NCBI GenBank assembly: GCA_002070945.1
Contig: MWEG01000089.1
Location: forward strand, 1-57,079
Origin: Lentisphaerae bacterium ADurb.Bin082
GTDB taxonomy: Bacteria > Verrucomicrobiota > Lentisphaeria > Oligosphaerales > Oligosphaeraceae
Length of the DNA stretch: 57,079 nt
Reading direction: 5' to 3'
In this document: positions 16,381-24,838 of the stretch, in pieces
Layout: the number at the start of each line of letters is the position of its first letter
How positions within the stretch are numbered: position 1 is the stretch's first letter
Program-made: the position numbers and the translations under genes
The notes under the pieces: model-generated
Told to the model about the DNA's origin: nothing
Databases searched by the model: none
The model's input: only the letters and a program-made list of their open reading frames with translations

Positions 16381-16493
16381 CAGGGAGCCCTTTCTACAGT
16401 TCTTCCTGGGTTTGCGAAAAAACATGACGGTTGGGAAAATCAGCTGACCTCAGACAGAAACACAGCTCATTCCAGGATAATAATGATAATAAA

Positions 16494-16539
16494 AATCATT
16501 TTTTCAAAAAATCAAGTTTTTATTGTTGAAAAAATCATT
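16494..16539. promoter_or_regulatory. Candidate operator: AT-rich inverted repeats in a divergent promoter region
   Basis: AATCATTTTTTCAA (16494-16507) and TTGAAAAAATCATT (16526-16539) are inverted repeats with one mismatch. The first overlaps the perfect 15-base palindrome ATTTTTTCAAAAAAT (16498-16512). They lie between two divergently transcribed sugar genes, where a shared repressor would be expected to bind. The DeoR-type protein at 20401-21183 is the nearest candidate. No binding data. Confidence 0.45.
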
Positions 16540-16620
16540 TCTGCCAATATATTGCTCTTCGTGTTCGGAAAATTTCGCCGTGATTTGATTGAATAACTCA
16601 AAAATGCAGGTAAAGACGGT

Positions 16621-17955
16621 ATGGACAAGCTTCTTTCGCAGATTTATGGGTTGAGCCCGGAACAGCTGAAGGCCTACAGCGCCCATGTCATGTTGGGCGG
16701 CGGTTCCCGCGGCGGCCCGATACTGGAGCGTGGCAAGGGCGTGCGGGTCTGGGATACCGAGGGCAAGGACTACATTGACTGCACCTCGCAAAGCTGGGCC
16801 TTATATCTTGGCTATGCCAATGATGCAATCAATGCGATCATCCATGAACATATTGAAAACATGACTCACATTCACCAGGGCTTTGACACGAAGGCCCGCT
16901 ACTACCTGGCACATAAACTCGCTTCGCTTGCCCCAGCAGGAATGAACAGGGTGTCTTTCACTGTTGGCGGCGGCCCGGCCATTGAGGCGGCCATGAAGAT
17001 CGCCTTTAAAAATATACAGCCTTCCAGGGACTTCGTCACTCTGTTTGACAGTTATCATGGCACCACCCTGGGCACTATGGGAGCTTCCTGGATTTCAACC
17101 AAATCCATAGGTAAATTCTTTGGCGGCAGCCGCTTCCTGCCGTTGACCCGCGCCTTTGTCCGAATCCCGAATCCAGTGACTTATCGTAATCCCCTTGGCG
17201 TCGATACGGAAACATACATTGATATCTGCTTGACGATGACGCGGGAGATTTTTCAGCGCGGGACATCTGGAAAGCCTGCAGGAGTCATTGTCGAGCCGAT
17301 TCAAGCCAGCGCCGGCCAGTTGATTCTGCCGACTCGCTATCTCCAGGAATTGCGCAAAATCTGCGACGAGTTCGAAACATTGCTCATCTATGATGAAATT
17401 CAAACTTTTGGACGGATCGGGGACGTCTTTGCCGCCAACCACTTCGGGGTTGCCCCGGACATTATCGTCCTCGGCAAAGGACTTGGCGCTGGATTGCCCT
17501 TGGCAGCCATCATCATCTCTGACAAGCTTGAAGGCTTCCAAGGCGATACAGAAGAGCTGCACACCTTTGCGAACCCTTCACTTTCCATGATCACTGCCGC
17601 TAAGCAACTGGAGATGTTCGAGAACGGAGTGCTGGCGAATTGCCGTGAAATGGGCGCGTACCTGGGCAGTCAGCTTTGTGCGCTGTGTGCAACCTATCCG
17701 GAAGTCGGTGATGTCCGTCAATTGGGCATGCACATCGGGGTGGAATTGGTTGACGACCCGGAATCGAAAAATCCATTGGAGAAAGAGGCCGGCGAAATCC
17801 GCAAGGCTGGATTCCGCCATGGTTTGATTTTGGGAACAGGTGGAGTCCGCCGCAATGTTCTGAAAATCAAGCCGCCACTGATCATCAACCGTAGCGAATG
17901 CGACGAAATCCTGGAAAAGTTCACTGCCTCGCTGTGTGATGTTCTGCGTAAATGA
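16621..17955 (+). CDS. Class III PLP-dependent aminotransferase
   Basis: A 444-residue fold-type I aminotransferase. It has GKGVRVWDTEGKDYIDCTSQ at the start of the large domain, SFTVGGGPAIEAAMK for the PLP phosphate site, DSYHGTTLGTMGAS, IVEPIQASAGQLILP, LLIYDEIQTFGRIG with the Asp that contacts the PLP nitrogen, and ILGKGLGAGLPLAA with the Schiff-base Lys 286. Class III enzymes act on omega-amino groups (4-aminobutyrate, ornithine, diaminobutyrate, taurine-like amines) and some transfer amino groups to sugars. It is the first gene of a plus-strand pair with the GH106 protein, 72 bases apart. That pairing is odd for pure rhamnose catabolism and suggests an amino-compound or amino-sugar step. 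Specific substrate unknown. Confidence 0.88.
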   Translation: MDKLLSQIYGLSPEQLKAYSAHVMLGGGSRGGPILERGKGVRVWDTEGKDYIDCTSQSWALYLGYANDAINAIIHEHIENMTHIHQGFDTKARYYLAHKLASLAPAGMNRVSFTVGGGPAIEAAMKIAFKNIQPSRDFVTLFDSYHGTTLGTMGASWISTKSIGKFFGGSRFLPLTRAFVRIPNPVTYRNPLGVDTETYIDICLTMTREIFQRGTSGKPAGVIVEPIQASAGQLILPTRYLQELRKICDEFETLLIYDEIQTFGRIGDVFAANHFGVAPDIIVLGKGLGAGLPLAAIIISDKLEGFQGDTEELHTFANPSLSMITAAKQLEMFENGVLANCREMGAYLGSQLCALCATYPEVGDVRQLGMHIGVELVDDPESKNPLEKEAGEIRKAGFRHGLILGTGGVRRNVLKIKPPLIINRSECDEILEKFTASLCDVLRK

Positions 17956-18027
17956 GTTCCTACCTAATGCTCCTGTTTTTTCGCCAATACCGGAAGAACC
18001 ATTTTTAATCAGCCAAGGAGTTCAGCC

Positions 18028-20355
18028 ATGCTTGATGTAAACAACTTCCGCAATCCAGACAGCGTACATTCTCCCGGGTATTTCTGGCTTACCTCTTCGC
18101 CGATGATCACGGCAAAGATGCAGGCCCAGCTGCGAGAGATGGCAGCTCACGGTGCAAAGTCGGTTTGCCTGCATCCGATTCCGCGAGAATTCCGAGTGAA
18201 CTCGCGTTCGACCATGACTCCCAGATATCTTTCTGAAGAATATCATAAAATCGTGAAGGATGTAGTAGAAGAGGCCGCCCGCCTGGGGATGAATTTCTAT
18301 TTGTACGACGAAGGAGGCTGGCCATCCGGCGGCGCCTGTGGGCAGGTCGTCAGGAGCAATCCGGAGAAATTCGCCTGCCGTACGATTGTCTCGGATGGCC
18401 AAGGGGGCTACAAAGTCGAGACTGCTGAAATTCTACCTGAAGGCAAGGCAAATGCACCCATACCCAACGTCCTGGAGAAAGAGGTTATCCCGACGTTCCT
18501 AAAGCTGACCCACGAGGCCTACGCGAAACACTGGGGCAAGCATTTTGGCAAAACGGTGCGCTTTGCCTTCACGGATGAGCCGGTGGTTTCGGCACGCTCC
18601 CTGAGCCGCTATCCCTGGTGCACGGATTTCCTTCCGGAATTCAAGAAGCGCATGGGCTACGACATTGAACCCTGGCTCGGCAAACTCGTCAATCCCGGCC
18701 CCGAACTTTACGACGCCCTGGCTGAAAAGCGGCTGGACTACTTGGAAGTCATTGCACAACTCTTCGAGGAGCGATATCTGAAACCGATCCAGGAATGGTG
18801 CCGCCGCCATGGAATTATGTCTGGCGGACATTTTGGCGGCGAGGATGAATGGTTCAACGCGCCGCATCTGGGCTGGGGTTCCTTCCTGCGCTCGCTGCGC
18901 GGCCTGGACATGCCTGGCGTCGATATGATCTGGCGCCAGCTCTATCCGGGCGAACGACTCCATCCGTTTCCGAAGTTGGCCTCCAGCGCCGCCCATCAGA
19001 TTGGCGCACAATATGTCCTGGGAGAGCTGTTCGCTATCTACGGCGGCGGTCTTCAACCTTGGGCAATGAAGTTTCTTCTGGACTACATGCTGCTCTGCGG
19101 TGTCAATACCTTCGTCTTCAGCAACATCCCACTTGAAAAGAAAAAGGGCGGCAATGAAGGAGGCCGTCCACGTTTTGGCGAAATGGACCCGCTCTGGCCA
19201 TATTACGGCCAATGGCACCAATACGTCACCCGGATGTCCTGGCTTACGTCCCAAGGAACCGCTGTCGTCCCGGTCGCCGTCTATTTTGATATGCGTTCAT
19301 TGTGGCTCGGAACCCGCGAAACGGAATACGCCATCATCCGCAACCTCAAAGTCTCCGACCGCATTGTCGAGAAGCAATGCGATTTCGACTATATTGATGA
19401 CGCGCTGCTCCGGGACGCTAAAGTCGTGAAGGGCGTCTTGAAGGCCGGCAAGGCATCATACCAGTCAATTGTCATTCCTGGGACTGGGCGGATGCCGCAA
19501 GACGTTCAGGAGAAGCTGGCGAAGTTCCGCCGGGCTGGCCTTCCCGTCTACACCATGAACGAAATCGAAAAGCTCCCTGTCCTGCTGAATGTGACCCCTG
19601 CCACGGCTAACCTCCGGGTGCAGAAGCGCGACCTGGGCAATGGCGAGGCGCTCTACTTTGTCCTCAACACATCCGAACAGACTATGGACGTGACGCTCCA
19701 GGCAGCCGAGACAGGCCCCCTCTATTGCGCGGACCCGGAACGTGCGGAATTCCATCCTGTGCGCCGGAAGAAGGACGGCTCCTGGCCTTGGTGCTTTGCG
19801 CCTTGGTCATCACAGGCGTTCATCATTGGAAAGCAGAAGGCCACTCCAATGCCAGCCACCCCCGGCAGCGTCGTCCAGGAAGTAACCGGCTGGTTCCTGA
19901 AGCCCGTGCGACAGTTCGACTACGACGCATGCATCTCAATACCAAAGGAAAAACGCATCAAGGCGAAACTCGGCGACTGGCGTCCTTATCTCGGGGATGA
20001 CTTCAGCGGCGACGCCTGCTACAGCGCCAGCTTTACGTGCAAGAATCCAGGGCAGTGCCGCTTCCTGGACCTGGGGGATGTCCGATTCGCGTGCAGCGTC
20101 AAGCTGAACGGCGTTGACCTCGGCGCCAGGATGCTCGGCCCATTCGTGTTCGAGACCGGAGACGCGCTGAAATCCGGCAGGAACGTCCTGGAGATCACGG
20201 TGACCAACACCATTGCCAACGCCGTCTCCACAGACCATGCGCGAGAGGAATGGGCAAAGACCGCCCCGCTGAGTTTCTATGAATTCCTGGTACGCACATT
20301 CGAGAAAAGCAGCTACGCCTCTGGCCTCTTTGGCCCAGTAAGCATCCGCGAATAA
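18028..20355 (+). CDS. GH106-like alpha-L-rhamnosidase, cytoplasmic
   Basis: AAGGAG precedes the ATG at 18028. The 775-residue protein has no signal peptide. The N-terminal catalytic barrel contains FYLYDEGGWPSGGACG near residue 90, the signature region I associate with GH106 alpha-L-rhamnosidases, then FAFTDEPV, SGGHFGGEDEW and GELFAIYGGG, each with acidic residues suited to an inverting glycosidase. A GATase-like segment follows (near SIVIPGTGRMP), and the C-terminus has a jelly-roll ending in the pattern CSVKLNGVDLGARMLGPFVF, as in GH2 sugar-binding domains. It would release L-rhamnose from imported oligosaccharides, feeding the isomerase and kinase upstream. GH106 versus a related unassigned family cannot be settled by eye. 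Confidence 0.7.
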   Translation: MLDVNNFRNPDSVHSPGYFWLTSSPMITAKMQAQLREMAAHGAKSVCLHPIPREFRVNSRSTMTPRYLSEEYHKIVKDVVEEAARLGMNFYLYDEGGWPSGGACGQVVRSNPEKFACRTIVSDGQGGYKVETAEILPEGKANAPIPNVLEKEVIPTFLKLTHEAYAKHWGKHFGKTVRFAFTDEPVVSARSLSRYPWCTDFLPEFKKRMGYDIEPWLGKLVNPGPELYDALAEKRLDYLEVIAQLFEERYLKPIQEWCRRHGIMSGGHFGGEDEWFNAPHLGWGSFLRSLRGLDMPGVDMIWRQLYPGERLHPFPKLASSAAHQIGAQYVLGELFAIYGGGLQPWAMKFLLDYMLLCGVNTFVFSNIPLEKKKGGNEGGRPRFGEMDPLWPYYGQWHQYVTRMSWLTSQGTAVVPVAVYFDMRSLWLGTRETEYAIIRNLKVSDRIVEKQCDFDYIDDALLRDAKVVKGVLKAGKASYQSIVIPGTGRMPQDVQEKLAKFRRAGLPVYTMNEIEKLPVLLNVTPATANLRVQKRDLGNGEALYFVLNTSEQTMDVTLQAAETGPLYCADPERAEFHPVRRKKDGSWPWCFAPWSSQAFIIGKQKATPMPATPGSVVQEVTGWFLKPVRQFDYDACISIPKEKRIKAKLGDWRPYLGDDFSGDACYSASFTCKNPGQCRFLDLGDVRFACSVKLNGVDLGARMLGPFVFETGDALKSGRNVLEITVTNTIANAVSTDHAREEWAKTAPLSFYEFLVRTFEKSSYASGLFGPVSIRE

Positions 20356-20366
20356 ACGAATAAACT

Positions 20367-20405
20367 GTCAGCGTCCCAACTTTGGGGCGTTGACAAATTT
20401 TTATT
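20367..20405. terminator. Bidirectional intrinsic terminator
   Basis: GTCAGCGTCCCA (20367-20378) pairs with TGGGGCGTTGAC (20383-20394) including two G-U pairs. It is followed on the plus strand by AAATTTTTA. It separates the GH106 gene from the convergent DeoR gene, whose stop codon at 20401-20403 falls in the T-run. Confidence 0.75.
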
Positions 20406-21183
20406 CTGTATCTTGGCTACTTTCTGCAATGATAACTTCGTATGGCGCGTTTTTGAATGCCTTGTCAGGCTGATTTGTGACCACATAATGGATTTCCTGC
20501 AAGGTAAGGATGCGATAACATCCTTTTTGGTTAAATTTGCTATGGTCGCAAAGTACAATGCGTTTATCCGCGCACTGCACCATGGCCTGGCTGATAGCGG
20601 CGGAGTCCATATCCTGCGAGAATGCACCGTCGCGGGGTAGAAAGCTGTCACAGCCGAGGATCGCTGCATCGGCACGGAAATTGCTGAACATCGAAGCAGA
20701 CAAGGCGCCGCAAAAATCCAAATTGCTGATCCGGAATAGTCCTCCCACCAGGTGGATTTCTACCCCTTCGGTTCCCCCCAAGGTTTCAATCACTGCCAGA
20801 GCCGATGTGATGATTCGCAAGGGTGTTATTTCTTTCAATTTCAACTGTGCCGAAAAATGCCAGCAGGTGGTTCCACTGTCAATGACTATCGTCATCCCAG
20901 GTTTGATTAGATCAGCGGCAGCAGCGGCAATGGCCAGTTTCTCGTCATGCTGCAACATGCTCCGATGTTCGAAGGTGCGCATTACAAGGGATTGCTGGAC
21001 AGCGCAACGGGCTCCGCCGAAGGTGCGTACCAACAGCCCGTTCTTCTCCATGTCCAGCAAATCTCGCCGAATCGTTGCCACCGATGCGCCGGTCAATCGC
21101 ACCAGTTCCGCTACACTGACTTCAGGGACATCCTGGAGGTAATTCAAAATTTTCGTCTGTCGACGCAATGGCACCCGTCCCAT
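20401..21183 (-). CDS. DeoR/GlpR-family transcriptional repressor
   Basis: The 260-residue protein has an N-terminal winged HTH (RRQTKILNYLQ, then VAELVRLTGASVATIRRDL and NGLLVRTFGGA, residues about 8-57) and a DeoRC sugar-phosphate sensor domain: IVIDSGTTCWHFSAQL, IHLVGGLFR, GCDSFLPRDGAFSQDMDSA, and IVLCDHSKFNQKG, the usual effector pocket. DeoR proteins repress sugar-catabolic operons and release DNA on binding a phosphorylated intermediate. Position next to the rhamnosidase and in reach of the isomerase/aminotransferase divergent promoter makes those genes its likely targets. Rhamnose systems usually use AraC-type activators, so a DeoR regulator is a variation. Start at ATG 21183. Confidence 0.9.
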   Translation of the reverse strand: MGRVPLRRQTKILNYLQDVPEVSVAELVRLTGASVATIRRDLLDMEKNGLLVRTFGGARCAVQQSLVMRTFEHRSMLQHDEKLAIAAAAADLIKPGMTIVIDSGTTCWHFSAQLKLKEITPLRIITSALAVIETLGGTEGVEIHLVGGLFRISNLDFCGALSASMFSNFRADAAILGCDSFLPRDGAFSQDMDSAAISQAMVQCADKRIVLCDHSKFNQKGCYRILTLQEIHYVVTNQPDKAFKNAPYEVIIAESSQDTE

Positions 21184-21578
21184 AGCAAGTCCTTTGTTCG
21201 TTTAATTTATGCATATAAAAAGCCCGAGGGATGCTTCTGTACCCAAAAAACTAATGCGAATTTGTTTGTTTGCAACTCAAAGGCGGAAGTTTCTCTGGAG
21301 GGAATGCAAGTGGTCAACCATTGATATTCGTTGTACTACTATCCGTCAACTTCTTGTTTTTTGAAAAAGATTTTCCTCAAATCAGCGCTTTAGTGTCGCC
21401 TTTCCAAGGCTCAGTCTTAGGGTGCATCCACCCCCCAGGTTCCGCTTCGCTTCACCTGGGGTTACTCATGGTTGCGCCTCTCCGAGGCTTAGGTTGTGGA
21501 CAGTAGTCCACCCCGAGTTTATTCCGGCACCTGCAAAATATCAACTCCCTTGAAAAAGCTCAAAGAATCGAAGAAGCC
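21184..21578. other. Intergenic region with a two-hairpin dispersed repeat
   Basis: This 395-base divergent gap contains AT-rich DNA next to the DeoR start (21190-21360, probably its promoter) and, at 21395-21495, a dispersed repeat copy listed separately. I see no gene in it. Base composition falls markedly relative to the GH106 gene. Confidence 0.5.
21395..21495 (+). repeat. Two-hairpin dispersed repeat, copy A
   Basis: First a GCCTTTCCAAGGC hairpin, then AGTCTTAGGGTGCA, then CCCCAGGT...ACCTGGGG (arms 21433-21440 and 21454-21461, loop TCCGCTTCGCTTC), then GTTACTCATGGTTGCGCCT and the small stem GCCTC-TCC-GAGGC. Closely related sequences occur at 56294-56348 (opposite strand) and 56585-56665 (same strand). 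Confidence 0.7.
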
Positions 21579-22943
21579 ATGATGAAACATTTGACGACTT
21601 TACGGGCGGCCTATCGCAACATCCGTGCATCTCTTCCTTGGTTGGATTGCTACGTGTCTGACCTTCCCCCGTCTTTCGAGGGCGCTCCCACCACCCCTCC
21701 GACAGAGTCTATTGCCCTTGATTTCACTAGTTCAGTTCCTCGTCTCCTGCGCCAAACCGAGCATAGTTTTGAGGAAATGGCGCGACTGGCTCGGGAAAAT
21801 CCCCAATGGCCTTATATCATCGTGTCTGGCACACAGAAATTGCTGTATCACATAGCCCCGCTGACAGAATTGTTGAAAACGCATCACAACCTCTATTTGG
21901 CAACCGCTAATTTCTGCAATGATTTTGCTTTAGAGCGACTCGTTGCCGAGGGGGTTGCCAAGAAACTGCTCTATGGAAGCATGATGCCCTATTTGGATGC
22001 AGGGAATACCCTGGGCATGATTGCTCTGGGGAAATTCGACTGGAAGACCAAATGCGATATTGCGGGCAATAATTTCCGGAGGCTTTTAGGACTTCCAGAG
22101 GTGATTGTGCCTGAGGTCACTATGCCTGAAATTCCTCCCTTTATAGTGGATGCCCACACTCATACCATCTACCCTGAAACCAAAAGCCGTTTCCCCGCTC
22201 CTAATGCGGAGCCGAGTTGGTCTACTTGGAAGAAAAAGATGCATTCCGTGTGGGTGGAAGATTTTTACAGCACACCATCTGAGACTAATAGAGATGTCAC
22301 CAAAAATCCTGCCCGGGTCGTACTGGGAAAACTGTGCTGCGAAAGCCGCGGGCATGCCAGATACTTTGAAGTATTTGATCCAAATTCTGTGGAAGGGTCG
22401 CTTTGTGAACTGGAAAAGAGTCTTGCCGACCCCTTTTGCATCGGCATTAAAATACACCCCGTCTCACACCAGGTTTATGCTTCAGACCCACGCTATGAAC
22501 AGGCGTTTAAGCTGGCGGAGCGCTTTCATAAAACTATCATGACGCACAGTTGGGGGCTTTCTGACTACAATCCGAATCAGCGCTTCGGCACCCCTGCTCA
22601 ATTTGCTTCTATGCTGGAAAAATATCCCCAGGTGACGTTTGTTTTCGGACATACCGGAGGACGACCCAATGGCTTTATTGAGGCAGTCGAGATGTGCCGG
22701 CGTTTTCCCCAAACCTACGGTGACTTGGCAGGAGACTTTTTCCATAATGGCTTCCTGGAACATGCGCTCCGCAAAATCGGCGCAAAGCGCATCATCTTTG
22801 GCAGCGATTCCTACTGGATTGATGTACGATGCATGCTGGGAATGCTCCTTGAAAGCAAATGCACCGATGAAGCGCTGTGGGATATCGTCCGCAATAATGC
22901 CATCAAAGCGTATCATCCCGAAACAATCGCCAGCATAACGTGA
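21579..22943 (+). CDS. Tandem amidohydrolase: degenerate N-terminal half plus complete amidohydrolase-2 domain
   Basis: In the 454-residue protein, residues about 190-454 form an amidohydrolase-2 (PF04909-like) TIM barrel: FIVDAHTHTIYP (H-x-H metal pair), GIKIHPVSH, IMTHSW, FVFGHTGGRPNG and IIFGSDSYWID (catalytic Asp). Residues 1-190 look like the C-terminal two-thirds of a second such barrel: KLLYGSMMPYLDAGN occupies the place of the FGSD segment, and the following AGNNFRRLLGLPE resembles the usual N-N-A-x-R-L-L end. The first unit lacks H-x-H and the Asp, so it is probably structural. Family members act on 2-pyrone dicarboxylates, uronate-derived compounds and carboxylated rings. RBS unclear; start at one of two ATGs (21579/21582). 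Lower GC than upstream genes. Confidence 0.78.
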   Translation: MMKHLTTLRAAYRNIRASLPWLDCYVSDLPPSFEGAPTTPPTESIALDFTSSVPRLLRQTEHSFEEMARLARENPQWPYIIVSGTQKLLYHIAPLTELLKTHHNLYLATANFCNDFALERLVAEGVAKKLLYGSMMPYLDAGNTLGMIALGKFDWKTKCDIAGNNFRRLLGLPEVIVPEVTMPEIPPFIVDAHTHTIYPETKSRFPAPNAEPSWSTWKKKMHSVWVEDFYSTPSETNRDVTKNPARVVLGKLCCESRGHARYFEVFDPNSVEGSLCELEKSLADPFCIGIKIHPVSHQVYASDPRYEQAFKLAERFHKTIMTHSWGLSDYNPNQRFGTPAQFASMLEKYPQVTFVFGHTGGRPNGFIEAVEMCRRFPQTYGDLAGDFFHNGFLEHALRKIGAKRIIFGSDSYWIDVRCMLGMLLESKCTDEALWDIVRNNAIKAYHPETIASIT

Positions 22944-23058
22944 GTACATCACTCCCCAAAAAAGATGGCTTGATAACATTTCAGCTAGTGCGTTTAGTTT
23001 TTCAATTTAGAGCCATTGCAACCTGGAGCTTAATCAAACTTCAGAAAGGGAAGTAACC

Positions 23059-24021
23059 ATGGAAAAGAATCATAAAGGCATTGTCTTGGTGCCGTCTGAT
23101 TTTGATGGCATAGACTGGATTGAAAAGATGGCAAAAAGCGGCCTGAATACATTAGGACTTCATTCCGGTGGAGGGCCAGGGCATGATGTGCTTGAGAGAC
23201 TTCAATTCATGAAGGATGGTGATTTTCGACACAAAATGACTCAAAATGGATTAGATTATGAATACGAGATACATACGTCCCATGTATTAATAGACCATGA
23301 TTTATTTGCTGCAAAGCCTGAGTATTTTCCTGCCTTCTACCAAAACCAGGAGCGGATACCTGATGGGAATTGGTGTGTTTCAAATCCGGAAGCCATGAAA
23401 CTGGTCGTGGACAATGCAGTCTCACTGGCCAAAAAACTTCCTGCAACAACACATCGATACTTTTTTTGGGGTGTGGACCGCGCCCATCGAGACTGGTGTC
23501 ATTGCCCTAAATGCGCACACTTGAATAGTGCAGACCAGGCTTTGATTACAGCGAATGCGATTGCTGAACGAATCCATGAAGCAGATAGCATGGGGAAGGT
23601 TTGTTTTCTCGCTTATCACAATACCTTGACAGGGCCGAGCCAGGTTAAACCCAATAAAAATGTATTTCTAGAATTTGCACCTATCCGTCGCTGCTATTAT
23701 CATGCTCTTAATGATGACAAATGCGCTATCAATCGAAGTCATAAAGAAGCGTTTGAAAAGTTGCTGAAGATTTTTGATCCGACCCAGGCTCATATTTTAG
23801 AATATTATATGGATAGTTCGCTCTATGATCGTAATACCCTACTTCCTCCGGTTAAACCCACTTTCTATCCAGAATTGTTTGAAGAGGATGTCAGATATTA
23901 TACTAGCTTAGGAATACGGAGCATGACTTCTTTTGCAGTTCGGCAAGATGGAGAATACATGGCTTTGCACGGCGACAAGGAATTCCAAATGTATGCCGAA
24001 ATCTTAAATAAATTTTTATAG
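23059..24021 (+). CDS. DUF4838-like protein (glycan-associated)
   Basis: The 320-residue protein has no signal peptide. I recognise the DUF4838 pattern from PVC and Bacteroidetes polysaccharide loci: WCVSNPEAMKLVVDNAV, then FFWGVDRAHRDWCHCPKCAHL with a CxC/CxxC-like cysteine cluster, SADQALITANAIAERI, and VFLEFAPIRRCYYHAL. DUF4838 proteins are usually longer and linked to a glycosidase-like TIM barrel; here mainly that barrel region is present. Biochemical activity of the family is not established to my knowledge. It follows the amidohydrolase on the same strand (115-base gap). The gene is visibly AT-rich (frequent AAA, GAT, TTT codons) compared with the high-GC genes around it, so it may have been acquired separately. 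Confidence 0.65.
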   Translation: MEKNHKGIVLVPSDFDGIDWIEKMAKSGLNTLGLHSGGGPGHDVLERLQFMKDGDFRHKMTQNGLDYEYEIHTSHVLIDHDLFAAKPEYFPAFYQNQERIPDGNWCVSNPEAMKLVVDNAVSLAKKLPATTHRYFFWGVDRAHRDWCHCPKCAHLNSADQALITANAIAERIHEADSMGKVCFLAYHNTLTGPSQVKPNKNVFLEFAPIRRCYYHALNDDKCAINRSHKEAFEKLLKIFDPTQAHILEYYMDSSLYDRNTLLPPVKPTFYPELFEEDVRYYTSLGIRSMTSFAVRQDGEYMALHGDKEFQMYAEILNKFL

Positions 24022-24340
24022 GGGGATTTATCAAGAGAAGCGAGAACCGATTCGCTTAATTACGCCGTGCAGGGGCGGAACCCAATCATGACTTGCATTA
24101 CCAACGAATGACCGCAAAGGAAAATGCAGGCTTTAGAAAGAATAAAATGTGATTTTTGACGCCTTTTTGAGAAATATAATGCAATTCATTTATTTATTCA
24201 TTTTTAGCTTGCAATAGCCGGTGCCGGCATTACACTTGTGAATGGAACAGCCTGGGGCAGTTCTCCTTTTTCGGCAGGCGGCCGAAAGTCATCAACGCCG
24301 GGAGGTAGCACTTCGTCCGGCAAGGATTCCAGGAGGCACC
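24022..24340. other. AT-rich intergenic region upstream of the HTH gene
   Basis: The 319 bases hold no gene that I can support. AT-rich DNA at 24140-24210 (with AAATATAAT) is followed by a short GCCGG-TG-CCGGC stem (24217-24228). The plus-strand frame of the HTH gene is open back to 24242, but the AGGAGG site at 24331 fixes the start at 24341. Confidence 0.45.
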
Positions 24341-24811
24341 ATGAGCAAGGCAAGCAAAAACTCAACCTCGACCTTTTTCTTTGACGGTCGGCTGACGCCG
24401 GCCATCCGCCGGAAGCTGCAAGAAAAGCGACGCCAGATCGGCCTGCCCTACCAGCTGATCGCCAAATTCTTCGGCGTCAATTGGTCGACCTTCCGAAAAT
24501 GGGAACTTGGGCCGACGGAGGTCTGCGAACTCAGCGTCCGCCCACGCCTGGAAGCGTTCATGAAAGGGGAATACGACGTGCAGCTGCGCGGCCTGGTCGA
24601 GGCCAGGGTCTGCCGCAACTATGGCTCGCTGGTTCCCCAAGAAGTACTCCTCTGCCTGGAACGGGTCTCCAACGCCTACAGACTATGCCACGAACGCCCC
24701 GACTTGCGCGACTCCATGGTCAAAAACATTGACCAGGCCACCATCGAAGCAATGTCCAAACTCATTTCGCCGGCAGGCAGCCGCCCTGCGCCGGGCGACG
24801 GCCAGCCTTAG
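24341..24811 (+). CDS. Small helix-turn-helix DNA-binding protein
   Basis: AGGAGG at 24331-24336 sets the ATG at 24341. The 156-residue protein begins with a basic segment, FFFDGRLTPAIRRKLQEKRR, then a HTH-like LPYQLIAKFFGVNWSTFRKWE (about residues 33-54) resembling XRE-type domains, then a helical C-terminal region ending in a Pro/Gly tail. I recall similar short proteins with the FDGRLTPAIRRK opening in Lentisphaerota-type genomes, which supports the taxonomic guess, but I know of no function. It is convergent with a secreted-protein gene and has no obvious partner. It could be a stand-alone regulator. Confidence 0.7.
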   Translation: MSKASKNSTSTFFFDGRLTPAIRRKLQEKRRQIGLPYQLIAKFFGVNWSTFRKWELGPTEVCELSVRPRLEAFMKGEYDVQLRGLVEARVCRNYGSLVPQEVLLCLERVSNAYRLCHERPDLRDSMVKNIDQATIEAMSKLISPAGSRPAPGDGQP

Positions 24812-24838
24812 GCGCGTACCGCTCCTGCGGGCGATCAG

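Noticed and set aside
13604..17955. Prophage or integrative element hypothesis for the sugar region
   Set aside because: No integrase, phage structural genes or attachment repeats are visible.
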